A stretch of DNA of 45,354 nt. Origin: Halococcus hamelinensis 100A6. GTDB lineage: Archaea; Halobacteriota; Halobacteria; Halobacteriales; Halococcaceae. The position numbers and the translations under genes were made by a program. Positions 24,111 to 32,991 of the stretch are shown here, piece by piece (within the stretch, counting starts at the first letter, position 1; every line of letters begins with the position of its first letter). The stretch lies in the NCBI RefSeq assembly GCF_000336675.1, contig NZ_AOMB01000030.1:16713-62066 (forward strand), written 5' to 3'. The notes beneath the pieces were generated by a model that worked only from the letters and a program-made list of their open reading frames with translations, did no database searches and was not told where the DNA came from.

Positions 24111-24383
24111 CCTCGACGTTCGGGAGCCGACAGCCGGTCTCGACGGGACGACGACCGCTCGTCTCGCGTAACCAGCGGGGTCGTACACCCATCCCGCTCG
24201 AAGACCGGCGCGTATCCGACCGGATCGCCACCCCTGCGACGATCGAGCCTCACACGATCGACCCTTGCATGACCGATCCCGGAGCCACACCGTCACGATG
24301 AGGCCGGCACCCAGGAAGTTCGGCATCGCCGACCGCGTCGGAGATCGAGGGATATCTTTGTCCTCGATTCGAGGGGTGACACG

Positions 24384-24554
24384 ATGAGCGACGCCGACAC
24401 CTCCGGAGCGTGTGACCACGAAGACCTGTGGAAAGAGGGCGTGATAGACGACGGCGGCAACACGGTGCGGGTGTGGAGCTGTCGGGACTGCGATGCGTGG
24501 TTCAAGGAACGACTCCCGGGGGAGACGTTCGGCGGCTGGATCGACGTGGAGTGA
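24384..24554 (+). CDS. 56-residue Cys-rich microprotein (CxH/CxxC)
   Basis: It begins MSDADTSGACDHEDLW and carries Cys10, His12, Cys33 and Cys36 (WSCRDCDAWF), a plausible zinc site of the ribbon type. The end GGWIDVE is intact. A short AT-rich stretch (GATATC, about 24351-24356) lies about 30 nt before the ATG. I know no family name; small zinc proteins of this size are common in haloarchaea and some affect gene expression or motility. It could also be an unusual open frame, but the four ligand residues argue for a real gene. Confidence 0.6.
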   Translation: MSDADTSGACDHEDLWKEGVIDDGGNTVRVWSCRDCDAWFKERLPGETFGGWIDVE

Positions 24555-24663
24555 CCGGTCCGACGGCCGTCCGGTCGGAGGGACTGACAGCGATCGATCC
24601 CCCAACGTCCGAAGCGGGATCCGTGACCGTCCGCCCGGGGGATCCGATGAGACGACCGTTCCC

Positions 24664-24672
24664 TATATAAAT
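24664..24672 (+). promoter_or_regulatory. TATA box of the tandem UspA gene
   Basis: TATATAAAT is the most canonical TATA element seen in the window. It lies 84-92 nt before the UspA ATG, so the transcript should have a leader of roughly 60 nt. Confidence 0.6.
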
Positions 24673-24705
24673 CACGTCCCCACTCCTTCCGGATTGGATA
24701 GGGGA

Positions 24706-24740
24706 GCGGTTTTTACCGCGATCCGGGACGAACTCCCGGA
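24706..24740 (+). promoter_or_regulatory. Two consecutive hairpins in the UspA 5' leader
   Basis: GCGGT-TTTT-ACCGC (24706-24719) and TCCGGGA-CGAAC-TCCCGGA (24722-24740) form perfect stems of five and seven pairs. They lie between the TATA box at 24664 and the ATG at 24756. The second ends 15 bases before the start codon. A structured leader is unusual among the mostly leaderless genes here and could control translation or RNA stability. Confidence 0.5.
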
Positions 24741-24755
24741 CGAGCGTGTCACTCG

Positions 24756-25631
24756 ATGTACGATACCATCCTCATCCCGACCGACGGCAGCGAGGGCGCA
24801 CTGGCCGCCGCCCGCCACGGACTGGCCCTCGCGACGGCCTTCGAGAGTCGGATTCACCTCCTGAGCGTCGTCGACGAACGCACGTACAGCAGTTCGATCG
24901 CGGACGTGGATTCCACGGTCCGAGAACAGCGCGACGCGTTCGAACGGGAGGCGACCGAAGCGGTTCGAATCCTCGAAGAACTCGCCGACGAGACGTCCGT
25001 CGCGTGCCACACGGCGGTGGAACACGGCGTCCCCCACGCGGTGATCGCCTCGTACCTCGACCGACACGACATCGACCTGGTCTCGATGGGAACCCACGGA
25101 CGGACCGGCCTGGACCGGCTGCTCGTGGGGAGCGTGACCGAGCGCATCGTGCGGACGAGCGACGTTCCCGTTCTCACCACCCGACCCGACGCCGACGAGC
25201 GCGGGAGCTACGAGCGGGTTCTGATCCCGACGGACGGGAGCGAGGCTGCAGCCGCCGCGGTCGGACACGGTCTCGCGGTTGCGGACCGGTACGACGCACG
25301 GGTTCACGCGCTTTCGGTCGTCGACGTGAGCGGGCTGATGGGCGCTCCCGATGTCGGAATGAACCCCGACGTGCTCGATACCTGGACCGAGTACGGCGAG
25401 CGTGCGGTCTCGGAAGTCGCCGGGAGAGCCGAGGACCGCGGGCTCGACGTCACCACGGCGGTCGAACAGGGGCTCCCCTACCGCGCCATTCGGGACTACA
25501 CTCGTCAGGAGGACATCGACCTCGTCACGATGGGAACACACGGTAGAACCGGGCTCGAACGGTACTTGCTCGGAAGCGTGACCGAGCGCGTCGTCCGAAC
25601 GATCGACGTTCCGGTGCTCACCGTTCGATAG
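24756..25631 (+). CDS. Tandem UspA universal stress protein
   Basis: 291 residues with two UspA domains (about 1-143 and 149-291). Each starts with an ILIPTDGSEGA- or VLIPTDGSEAA-type strand and ends with the ATP-binding motif GTHGRTGLDRLLVGSV or GTHGRTGLERYLLGSV and a DVPVLT strand. Tandem Usps form intramolecular dimers that bind ATP or AMP. Its promoter and leader suggest regulation at the RNA level. It is unlinked to the UspA at 4441. Confidence 0.9.
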   Translation: MYDTILIPTDGSEGALAAARHGLALATAFESRIHLLSVVDERTYSSSIADVDSTVREQRDAFEREATEAVRILEELADETSVACHTAVEHGVPHAVIASYLDRHDIDLVSMGTHGRTGLDRLLVGSVTERIVRTSDVPVLTTRPDADERGSYERVLIPTDGSEAAAAAVGHGLAVADRYDARVHALSVVDVSGLMGAPDVGMNPDVLDTWTEYGERAVSEVAGRAEDRGLDVTTAVEQGLPYRAIRDYTRQEDIDLVTMGTHGRTGLERYLLGSVTERVVRTIDVPVLTVR

Positions 25632-25763
25632 CTGCGGACACCGAGATCTCGATATCGTCGTCGCGGCACAGGGTCGGTCGTGTCCGATCGGTCCGACGGG
25701 TACGTCGCCGAAGACTCGTGCGGACCCATTTCAACACCGGTCTCTCGCTCGCTCCCGCTCGGC

Positions 25764-26090
25764 CTATCGTCGGTTTCTGTCGATCTCCTCGGCCTCCGTC
25801 CGGACCTTCTCGACCGCCTCGGACTGTTCGCTCCGCGTCAACCCGCCAGCCTCGACGAACCGGCCGTCGTACTGCCAGTCCGGGATCGCTCCCCAGAATC
25901 CCTCACCTCCGTCGTCACGCCGTTCCGTTCGGTGGCGCTTTCTCGCGATGCTCGCGACCAGCACGCCGCTCAGGACGACCCCGGAGACGACCAAAATCCG
26001 ACTTCTCCCGATGGCGGGTATCAACGGTGTGACGACCGGGAGGACGAACAGGAGGCCGACGAATACGAGGGCGATCCGTGATCGCCGCAT
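25764..26090 (-). CDS. Small membrane protein with a C-terminal helix
   Basis: 108 residues. Two hydrophobic segments (about 5-27 and 32-48) are followed by a basic patch (ARKRHRTERRDD) and a polar tail (GAIPDWQYDGRFVEAGGLTRSEQSEAVEKVRTEAEEIDR) that resembles the short helical C-terminal domains of small archaeal membrane proteins. I do not recognise a specific family. It is divergent from the YdjM-type gene, with 87 bp between. Confidence 0.6.
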   Translation of the reverse strand: MRRSRIALVFVGLLFVLPVVTPLIPAIGRSRILVVSGVVLSGVLVASIARKRHRTERRDDGGEGFWGAIPDWQYDGRFVEAGGLTRSEQSEAVEKVRTEAEEIDRNRR

Positions 26091-26177
26091 ACCGCCCCTT
26101 GTCGCGCGCTGCCCTTAAGTGTCGGTGGCGACCGGGAGCGCAAGGTTATCGGCCCGCTGTCGCGTTCGTCGGACCGT

Positions 26178-26753
26178 ATGCTACCCTGGGGGCACCTCGC
26201 GTTCGGCTACGTCTGCTACTCCGGTCTCGTCCGGTGGTTCTCCCGACGACGCCCGGACGGCTACGGCTTCGCGTTCGTCGCGCTCGGCACCCAGCTTCCC
26301 GACCTCGTCGACAAGCCGCTCGCGTGGACGGTCGATCTGCTCCCGAGCGGGCGGTCGCTCGCCCACTCGGCGTTCACCGCGACGCTCGCCAGCACGGCCG
26401 TCTGGACCGTCTGTCGCCGACGCGGCCGTCCGGATCTCGGGGCCGCGTTCGCCGTCGGCTACGCCTCCCACCTCGTCGGCGACGGCTACCGGGCGCTCCT
26501 CGCCGGGCGGTACGCCGCTCTCTCGTCGTTCGGTTGGCCCTTCCTCCCGCCCCCGCGGTTCGACCACGGGGGCGGGATCGTCGACCACTTCCGAGGTCTC
26601 TCGTTCACGCCCACCTTCGCGTTCGATCTCGTTCTCGTCGTTCTCGCCGTCGTCGTCTGGGTCGTGGACGGCGCACCGGGGTGGTCGGCGGTCGGGGAAC
26701 GGCTCGCGAGGCTCGTCGACCGAACCCGCGAACGGGAGAGCGCTATCCGATAG
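26178..26753 (+). CDS. YdjM-type metal-dependent membrane hydrolase
   Basis: 191 residues of the LexA-binding inner-membrane-associated hydrolase family (PF04307). It starts MLPWGHLAFGYVCYSG, carries GTQLPDLVDKPLAW and LAHSAFTATL, and has YASHLVGDGY, giving the His/Asp residues typical of the family. Several membrane segments are visible. Its biological substrate is unknown. The 54 bp after it lead to the FtsX gene and contain a tiny coupled ORF. Confidence 0.8.
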   Translation: MLPWGHLAFGYVCYSGLVRWFSRRRPDGYGFAFVALGTQLPDLVDKPLAWTVDLLPSGRSLAHSAFTATLASTAVWTVCRRRGRPDLGAAFAVGYASHLVGDGYRALLAGRYAALSSFGWPFLPPPRFDHGGGIVDHFRGLSFTPTFAFDLVLVVLAVVVWVVDGAPGWSAVGERLARLVDRTRERESAIR

Positions 26754-26757
26754 AGGT

Positions 26758-26811
26758 ATGGAGGCGGGCCGGAAGCATCGAACAACCATGGAGGCGGCCG
26801 ACCGACCGTGA
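26758..26811 (+). CDS. 17-residue ORF coupled to the FtsX permease
   Basis: ATG at 26758 opens 17 codons (MEAGRKHRTTMEAADRP) whose TGA overlaps the GTG start of the FtsX gene as GTGA. An internal ATG at 26788 begins a second, 7-codon version with the same end; both begin MEA. It occupies the entire gap after the YdjM gene. It may couple translation to the GTG start of the permease, or be chance. Confidence 0.3.
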   Translation: MEAGRKHRTTMEAADRP

Positions 26812-29800
26812 GCTACCGACGGGCGCTGCTCACCCGCTGGTCGCGCCGCGACCGGCTCACGGTGCTCGTGGTGGCGGTCACGACGGCGTTCCTCGTCGGG
26901 ACGACCCTCCTGCTGGCGGCCGCCGGCGCACAGACCGCGACGCTCGCTGGCGACCTCAACACCACCGCGACCGCCACCTACGAGGACTCGTTCAGCGCCG
27001 CGACGGCCGACGCGGACCCGGGCGACCTCGTCTTTCCCACCGCCGTGCTCCGGGCGGCCGACGGCTCCAGCCATCGGTTTATCGGAGTTCCGAACGGGAC
27101 GCCGACCGAGATCGCCGATTCGTCGGTGGACTGGCGGCGCGCGACGATCCCCTCGCCGGGCGGTGGCGTCACGGGCCCCGTAGCGAGTTCGACCCAGCGC
27201 CGGTTCCGGACCGCGAGCGGTTCCACGACGCTCACGATAGACCCACAGACCGACTCCGACTCGCTGTTTCCCGCCGCGTGGTACGTGGCGAACGCCTCGA
27301 CCGTCCGGTCGCTCGGCGGCGGCGACGTCGACGCGCTCGTGATCCACCCCGACGAACGCCTCACGGGGTTGCTGTCGGTGCCGACGGTCGGGTCGCCGCT
27401 CGTCGCCGCCCTCGTCTTCCTGTTCGCCGGGATGCGCCAGCTACTGACCGCGCTGCTCGCCGCGACGGTCGGGAGCGCGCTGCTCGTGCTCGTCGTGGTC
27501 TACAACGTCCTCCGGATGACCGTTCGGGACCGGATCCGCGCGATCCGGGTCATCCGCTCGACCGGCGGCACCCCCCGCCGGGTGCGCTGGCTGTTCGGGC
27601 TCCGGGCCGGGCTGATCGTCGGCCTCGGCGTCGCGCTCGGCTACGCGGTCGGGTTCGTTCTCACGAACGCCGTGGTCAACGTCGCGGTGTTCGCGGGGCT
27701 CCCGATCTCGCTCACGCCCTCGCTCACGCCGCTCGCGCTCGGGACGCTCGCGGTCGTGCTCCCGACGCTGGTGCTCGCGGGCGTGCTGGCGGGCGTGCTC
27801 GCGGCCCGGACCGCGACGCGCCGCCCCCCGACCCGCCTCGGCGACACCCCTCGACGCGCTGGCACGCGGGACGGCTCGACGTTCGGGCGGCTTCGCTCGC
27901 GGCTAACGCCGACGTTACTCGACCCGCGGGCGGTGGTGCCGACGACGCTCACGCTCGCGGTGTTCGCGGTCGTGGTCGTGCTCATCGTCTCGCTCACGGG
28001 CGCGGTCGCGCCGCTCTCGACCCAGGACGAGGGGACCATCGCGGAGGCCGGCTCGGCCAACGTACTCAACAGCCGGATCGACGCCGACTACGCCACGGTG
28101 CTCCGCTCGCGCGGGGTCGACGCCAGCCCGGAGATCATCCTCGCCCAGGCCGTCGACGGCGAGCCGTTCCTGGGGCTCGGCGCGAACTACACCGCCTTCG
28201 CGTCCGTCACGAACGCCAGCCTCGAACGGGGCCACGCACCACGAACCCCCTCGCAGGCGGTCATCGGGGCGGACCTCGCGCGAACGCTCGACGTCGGGGT
28301 CGGCGATCCGTTGACCCTCGGCGGGAGCTTCTCGCCGGCGGTCACCAGGGTCACCGTGGTGGGCGTGTTCAGCGCCGCCGGCGTCGACGACGACCAGGTC
28401 GTCGTCCCGCTCCCGATGGCCCACCACCTCGCGATCCGGGAGGGGTTCGTCCAGTACATCCGTACCAGCGGCGCGGACCTCGACGGGATGGACGGGACGG
28501 CCGCCCGCGCCAACGACACCATCACCACGACGATCGCCTCCGCGCCGAACGTGACGGCGGCGAACCGCACCGTCTCGGTGACAGTGCGCGCCGAGAACCC
28601 GGGTGACGCCGCCGCGACGCGCGAGGTCCCGGTCTCGATCGGGAACGTCACCCGAACCCGGTCGGTGAGCCTCGGCGCGGGCGAGTCGACGCAGTTCTCG
28701 GTGTCGCTGCGCGCGCCCGCACCGGGTGAACGGACGCTTCGCGTCGGGTCGCGGAGCCAGCCGATCCGCGTGCTCGCCGCGAACGCGCTCTGGTTCCCCA
28801 CCGAACTCCCCGGGACCGGGCCGCCGAACGCGACGCTGTTCGTTCCCGTCGTGACCCCCGACGAGGAGCCGATCCCGAACGCGACCGTCGCCGTCGGCGG
28901 ACGAACGACGAACACGGGCTCGAACGGCATCGCGCAGGTCACCCTCCCCGCCGAGCCCGGGAGCTACGTCCTCCGGGCGAGCAAGGCCGGCCGGCCGCGC
29001 GCGACCCACAACCTCACGGTCGCGACCGGGAGTCGCCGCGAGCCCTCGGCACGGCTGCAGGTCACGCCCCGGAGCGGGAGCGTGCTCGAACGCCCGACGG
29101 CGAACGTCACGGTCGCGAACCCCTGGAACGCCCGGCTGTCCCGCGAGCTCACGCTGAGCTCGGCGATAACCAACCGAAACCGGACCGTGACCCTCGACCC
29201 GGGCGAGGTCGCCTCGCTCAACGTGAGCGTCTTCGCCGGGGCCGACGGGCGCGCCTCGCCGGGCACCTACCCCGTCCGGCTGCTCTCGAACGGTACCCCG
29301 ATCGCTCAGGCAGAGTACACCGTCGAGGGCGACCAACGGCTGTTCTCGGCGCTCGCGAGCAACGGGCAGTACTCCGGGAACGCGGGCATCGGTCAGGCGA
29401 TCCAGAGCGTCTTCGGCAACGTCCAGCTCCTGTTCGTGGTGATGGTGCTGCTCGCGGGGCTCACGACGGTCGGGACCACCGCCGCGACGTTCGCCCAGAC
29501 CGTCCACGCCCGGCGGCGCGCCATCGGGGTCCACCGCGCGACCGGCGCGACCCCGCGGGACGTGCTCCGGACGGTGCTCGCGGACGTCTGCCTGATATCG
29601 GTTCCCGCGGCCATCGTCGCGCTCTGCCTCGCGGTCGGCAGCCTTCGCGTTCTCGGGCAGGCCGGGGTGCTCACGCTGTTCGGGATCCGGCTCTCGGTCG
29701 CCACGCCGGCGTGGGTACTTCTCGGAACCGCCGTCGGCGCGTTCGCGCTCTCGGTGCTCGGTGCCGTGCTCGCGACGGTCCCGTTTCTCACTCGGCCGCC

Positions 29801-29861
29801 GACCGGCCTCCTCGGCGAGACGACCGCCGAACCCACCCACCGGGACCAGGAGCGTCGATAA
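26808..29861 (+). CDS. Giant FtsX/MacB-type ABC permease with extracellular Ig-like domains
   Basis: 1017 residues. A membrane segment at about 13-37 is followed by an extracellular region, then a block of four or so segments at about 195-330 and another near 380-405. A second extracellular region (about 420-870) contains CARDB/Ig-like repeats: NRTVSVTVRAENPGDAAATREVPVSIG near 590, a carboxypeptidase-regulatory-like stretch (PNATVAVGGRTTNTGSNGIAQVTLP) near 690, and another NVTVANPWNARLSRELTLSS unit near 765. The C-terminal FtsX domain with three segments ends the protein (about 880-1000). With the ATPase just downstream it forms a Lol/Mac-type exporter or membrane-remodelling complex. The GTG start overlaps a small upstream ORF. 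Confidence 0.85.
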   Translation: MSYRRALLTRWSRRDRLTVLVVAVTTAFLVGTTLLLAAAGAQTATLAGDLNTTATATYEDSFSAATADADPGDLVFPTAVLRAADGSSHRFIGVPNGTPTEIADSSVDWRRATIPSPGGGVTGPVASSTQRRFRTASGSTTLTIDPQTDSDSLFPAAWYVANASTVRSLGGGDVDALVIHPDERLTGLLSVPTVGSPLVAALVFLFAGMRQLLTALLAATVGSALLVLVVVYNVLRMTVRDRIRAIRVIRSTGGTPRRVRWLFGLRAGLIVGLGVALGYAVGFVLTNAVVNVAVFAGLPISLTPSLTPLALGTLAVVLPTLVLAGVLAGVLAARTATRRPPTRLGDTPRRAGTRDGSTFGRLRSRLTPTLLDPRAVVPTTLTLAVFAVVVVLIVSLTGAVAPLSTQDEGTIAEAGSANVLNSRIDADYATVLRSRGVDASPEIILAQAVDGEPFLGLGANYTAFASVTNASLERGHAPRTPSQAVIGADLARTLDVGVGDPLTLGGSFSPAVTRVTVVGVFSAAGVDDDQVVVPLPMAHHLAIREGFVQYIRTSGADLDGMDGTAARANDTITTTIASAPNVTAANRTVSVTVRAENPGDAAATREVPVSIGNVTRTRSVSLGAGESTQFSVSLRAPAPGERTLRVGSRSQPIRVLAANALWFPTELPGTGPPNATLFVPVVTPDEEPIPNATVAVGGRTTNTGSNGIAQVTLPAEPGSYVLRASKAGRPRATHNLTVATGSRREPSARLQVTPRSGSVLERPTANVTVANPWNARLSRELTLSSAITNRNRTVTLDPGEVASLNVSVFAGADGRASPGTYPVRLLSNGTPIAQAEYTVEGDQRLFSALASNGQYSGNAGIGQAIQSVFGNVQLLFVVMVLLAGLTTVGTTAATFAQTVHARRRAIGVHRATGATPRDVLRTVLADVCLISVPAAIVALCLAVGSLRVLGQAGVLTLFGIRLSVATPAWVLLGTAVGAFALSVLGAVLATVPFLTRPPTGLLGETTAEPTHRDQERR

Positions 29862-29916
29862 CCGGGCCCCGACCGGCCGAGGAGGGTTTATCCCGATTCG
29901 GGGGGAAGGGCCGTCG

Positions 29917-30624
29917 ATGACGACGCCCGTTCTCGACGCCGACCACCTCGGCGTCACCCGCGGCGACACGGCGATCCTCACCGACGTCTCGATGACGGTC
30001 GCGCCCGACGCGCGGACGCTGGTCCAGGGGCCGAGCGGGGCGGGGAAGACCACGCTGTTCAACGTGCTCGGGCTGCTCGACCGGCCGTCGAGCGGCACCC
30101 TCCGGATCGAGGGGCGGGTCGCGGATTCGCTTGCGGAGCGCGAACGCGCCCGGCTACGCCGCGAGACGATCGGCTTCATCTTTCAGGAGTTCCAGCTCAT
30201 CGCGGACCTCACCGCGTGGGAGAACGCGAGGCTTCCCCAGGAACACGCCGGCGGTGGCGATACGGCGTGGGTCGACACCCTCTTCGACGCCCTCGGGATC
30301 GACCACCTCCGCGAGCAGTACCCCGCGACGCTCAGCGGCGGCGAGAAACAGCGGGTCGCGATCGCCCGCGCGCTCGCAAACCGGCCGGCGATCGTCCTCG
30401 CCGACGAGCCAACGGGTCAGCTCGACCCCGAGACCGCCGACGGCGTTCTCGACCTCCTGTTCGACATGCAGGACACCGCCGGCACCGCGCTGCTCACCAT
30501 CAGCCACGACCGGCGGCTCCGCTCGCGCTTCGAGGACGTCGTCCGACTCGAAGACGGCACGACGAAACCGGTACCCCGGACGGATTCCGACGCGTCGGAG
30601 GAGCCGGCCGCTACGAACTCGTGA
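29917..30624 (+). CDS. ABC transporter ATP-binding protein (LolD/MacB type)
   Basis: 235 residues. Walker A is GPSGAGKT near residues 39-46, the Q-loop is FIFQEFQLI, the signature is LSGGEKQRV, Walker B is IVLADEPTGQLD, and the switch His is in TISHDRR. The ADEPTG Walker B with FQEFQL is characteristic of ATPases that serve FtsX-type permeases, matching the gene 55 bp upstream. I chose the ATG giving MTTPVLDADHLG. Its last 14 bp overlap the end of the minus-strand lipoprotein gene. Confidence 0.92.
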   Translation: MTTPVLDADHLGVTRGDTAILTDVSMTVAPDARTLVQGPSGAGKTTLFNVLGLLDRPSSGTLRIEGRVADSLAERERARLRRETIGFIFQEFQLIADLTAWENARLPQEHAGGGDTAWVDTLFDALGIDHLREQYPATLSGGEKQRVAIARALANRPAIVLADEPTGQLDPETADGVLDLLFDMQDTAGTALLTISHDRRLRSRFEDVVRLEDGTTKPVPRTDSDASEEPAATNS

Positions 30625-31321
30625 TGGTGTAGTCGTCGGTCTGTGCCGTGGCGTTGTCGACCGCGAGGCCGAAGGTGTAGCTGCCGGCGCTCCCGGTCTC
30701 GACGCCGCCCTCGAGGACCGCGACGATCTCGTCGCCGGGTTCGACGCTCGTGTTGCCGTCGAGCGCGATCCTGAGTCGACGACCGTCGTCGGCCACCTGC
30801 ACGTCGCGTTCGACGCTGGAGGCGAGGCTCTCGTCGGTCCGGTCACGAACGAGGCTGCCGTTCTCGTCGATCCCGGCGGTGTCGACGTTCGCGACCGAGA
30901 CGTTCGTCAGGTCGAGCCCGCCGCCGGTCTCGATGGTGATGGTCTCGATGCCCTCGCTCGCCGTGGCGTCGGTCATGGTCGCGTGAGCGATCAGGTTCAC
31001 GTCGGTGGTGTTCTCGGTCGTGGGATCGACCGTCACTTCGAGCCCCGAGGCGTTGGTGGAGACGTTTGCGGGGACCGTCGAGGTGCCGGCCGTCGACGGG
31101 CTCGTGCTCGATGTCCCAGCCGTCTCCATCGTCGGTGGCGCGCTGGTCGCCGTCTCCTCGACGGGTGCCTCGGTGTTGGCGACCGTGGTGCCACCGTCGT
31201 CGGTGTTGCCCCCACAGCCAGCGAGCAGCACCAGACAGACGAGCACACCGGTCAGCAGCAATCGCGTTCGCGTCGGTCCCGTCGAATCGCTGTCCTGGGA
31301 CCGGAGTCGCTTCGGGTTCAT
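30611..31321 (-). CDS. Secreted lipoprotein
   Basis: 236 residues. A signal peptide (RTRLLLTGVLVCLVLLAGC) ends in the lipobox LLAGC. A Thr/Ser-rich linker (about 40-90) precedes a beta-rich domain (EVTVDPTTENTTDVNLIAHATM to SYTFGLAVDNATAQ). It would be anchored to the outside of the cell membrane. It faces the ATPase gene tail to tail with a 14-bp overlap, and its neighbour's FtsX permease has exported domains, so the lipoprotein may be a partner of that complex. I do not recognise its family. Confidence 0.75.
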   Translation of the reverse strand: MNPKRLRSQDSDSTGPTRTRLLLTGVLVCLVLLAGCGGNTDDGGTTVANTEAPVEETATSAPPTMETAGTSSTSPSTAGTSTVPANVSTNASGLEVTVDPTTENTTDVNLIAHATMTDATASEGIETITIETGGGLDLTNVSVANVDTAGIDENGSLVRDRTDESLASSVERDVQVADDGRRLRIALDGNTSVEPGDEIVAVLEGGVETGSAGSYTFGLAVDNATAQTDDYTITSS

Positions 31322-31482
31322 CGATCGAGAGACGCCCGGCGAGCGATAATAATCCTACTGGTCCAGACGGAGAAATCGAGGTTCGACGAGCGGAAACGAA
31401 GCCGCTGTGCCGTGAATACCGGCGGAACTCCCAACTTTGATATAGCCGTCGGCAGTTGTCTCCATCGATACCACCGACGACC

Positions 31483-32511
31483 ATGAGCAGCGAATCCGAC
31501 GCGTGGCTGTTGGTCCCGCGGCCCCTCCGCCGTCTGCCGGCGGACCTCGCTGTCGTCGCGTTGCTGGTCGTCCTGACCGCGGTCTCGGCGCTCGTCCCGC
31601 CCGTCAGCGGGACGCCGGTCCGGATCGTGCTCGGTCTGCCGTTCGTGCTCTTCCTGCCGGGCTACGCGTTCGTCGCCGCGCTCTTTCCGGAGGCCGGCCG
31701 GACGGCGGGTCCGACGGAGGACGACGGGTCGGACGGACGGGTCGAACGCGCTCGTGAGGACGGCATCGACGGAATCGAGCGCGTCGCCCTCTCGTTCGGG
31801 CTCAGTATCGCGGTCTCGCCGCTCCTCGGGCTGGCGCTCAACTTCACGCCGTTCGGGATCCGGCTCGTCCCCATCGTGGTCACCATCGGCGGGTTCACCC
31901 TCGTCGCGGTCGCCGTGGCCGCCGCCCGGCGGCTGGCGCTCCCGGCCGCGGACCGGTTCCGGGTGCCGTTCGGCCGGTGGTACGCCGCCACCCGCACGGA
32001 GCTGTTCGAGCCCGAAACCCGGACGGACCAGGTGCTGAACGTCGTGCTAGTGGTGAGCCTCCTGCTCGCGGTGAGTTCGGTCGCCTACGCGGTCGCGACC
32101 CCGACCGCCGGCGAGTCGTTCAGCGAGTTCTACCTCCTGACCGAGAACGAGACGGGCGCGCTCACCGCCGAGAACTACCCCGCGAACTTCACCGAGGGCG
32201 CGGGCCAACCGCTCGTGGTCGGGGTCTCGAACCACGAACACCGACCGACGAACTACACCGTCGTCGCCCAGCTCCAGCGCGTCCGGGTGGCGAACGACTC
32301 CACGACGGTACTGGAACGGAGTCCGATGCAGCGGTTCACTCCGCGACTGGAGGACAACGAAACCTGGACCCGCCGACACACCGTCACGCCGACGATGACC
32401 GGCGAACGGCTTCGGTTGGTCTACCTGCTCTATCGAGGACCCGCCCCGGCGAACCCGACGACGGGGAACGCCTACCGCGAGACCCACCTCTGGGTGAACG
32501 TGACGTCGTAA
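31483..32511 (+). CDS. DUF1616 domain membrane protein
   Basis: 342 residues from the ATG at 31483 (MSSESDAWLLVPRPLRRLPAD). Hydrophobic segments at about 22-40, 50-67, 100-122, 127-150 and 192-212 are followed by an exported, beta-rich C-terminal domain (SEFYLLTENETGALTAENYP to YRETHLWVNV). This two-part layout is that of DUF1616 proteins, common in archaea and often beside surface-polysaccharide or S-layer genes. A TATA-like GATATA is at 31439-31444. Function is unknown. Confidence 0.8.
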   Translation: MSSESDAWLLVPRPLRRLPADLAVVALLVVLTAVSALVPPVSGTPVRIVLGLPFVLFLPGYAFVAALFPEAGRTAGPTEDDGSDGRVERAREDGIDGIERVALSFGLSIAVSPLLGLALNFTPFGIRLVPIVVTIGGFTLVAVAVAAARRLALPAADRFRVPFGRWYAATRTELFEPETRTDQVLNVVLVVSLLLAVSSVAYAVATPTAGESFSEFYLLTENETGALTAENYPANFTEGAGQPLVVGVSNHEHRPTNYTVVAQLQRVRVANDSTTVLERSPMQRFTPRLEDNETWTRRHTVTPTMTGERLRLVYLLYRGPAPANPTTGNAYRETHLWVNVTS

Positions 32512-32521
32512 CGACGAAGGG

Positions 32522-32668
32522 TCATTCGGGAGTTTCGTGGTCCGGTTTTTTGAGCCCACTCGTGTCGAGACGGCCGCGGGCTGAACGACTTCGGAGAACG
32601 ACCGTATCGGGAGCGACGGCTCCGCTCCATTCGAGGGGAACGTACTTGCAGTTCGGACACTCGACCAT
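32522..32668 (-). CDS. 48-residue CxxC microprotein
   Basis: It begins MVECPNCKYVPLEWSG and then has a basic middle (LRSRSARGRLD) and an acidic end (DHETPE). Only one CxxC pair (Cys4, Cys7) is present, so zinc would need two copies or an additional ligand. It is convergent with the DUF1616 gene, with 10 bp between. I give it modest confidence because it could be a chance frame. Confidence 0.4.
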   Translation of the reverse strand: MVECPNCKYVPLEWSGAVAPDTVVLRSRSARGRLDTSGLKKPDHETPE

Positions 32669-32991
32669 GTCCCGATCCCATCCCGTCGTCGACCGGTCGG
32701 TGATAGGAGACGGTTCTGTCGCACCGTTCGCGGGCCGTCTTTGGCACCGACTCCCCGTACGGGTGAGTCGATGAAGTGCCACCTGGTTGCAGTAACGGTC
32801 GACAGCACCCGACGATTCGAAACGAGGTGCCGGTTCGAGCGTTCGGTGTGGAGTGGCGGGAGTCGGTTCGGCGTTGGCGTTCGAACCGCTCTACCGCGAC
32901 AGGGGATCGACCGCCATCACCGGAACTTTCGGACTGTCTTCGAGTGGATCCACGCGTTCGGAGCCGTCGTCGGGATCGAACGGGGTCGTGG
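32669..32991. other. 323-bp stretch with no convincing gene
   Basis: Frames are open on both strands as expected for GC-rich DNA, but none shows a family motif, a hydrophobic pattern or a start with a promoter. One frame on the plus strand (32771 to about 33034) has Cys and Arg in abundance but no recognisable structure. The region probably holds the promoter of the minus-strand microprotein at 32668. Confidence 0.5.

Noticed and set aside
26078-28606. Long 842-codon plus-strand open frame
   Set aside because: It runs across the YdjM gene and into the FtsX gene in another frame, with Arg-rich, low-complexity content.
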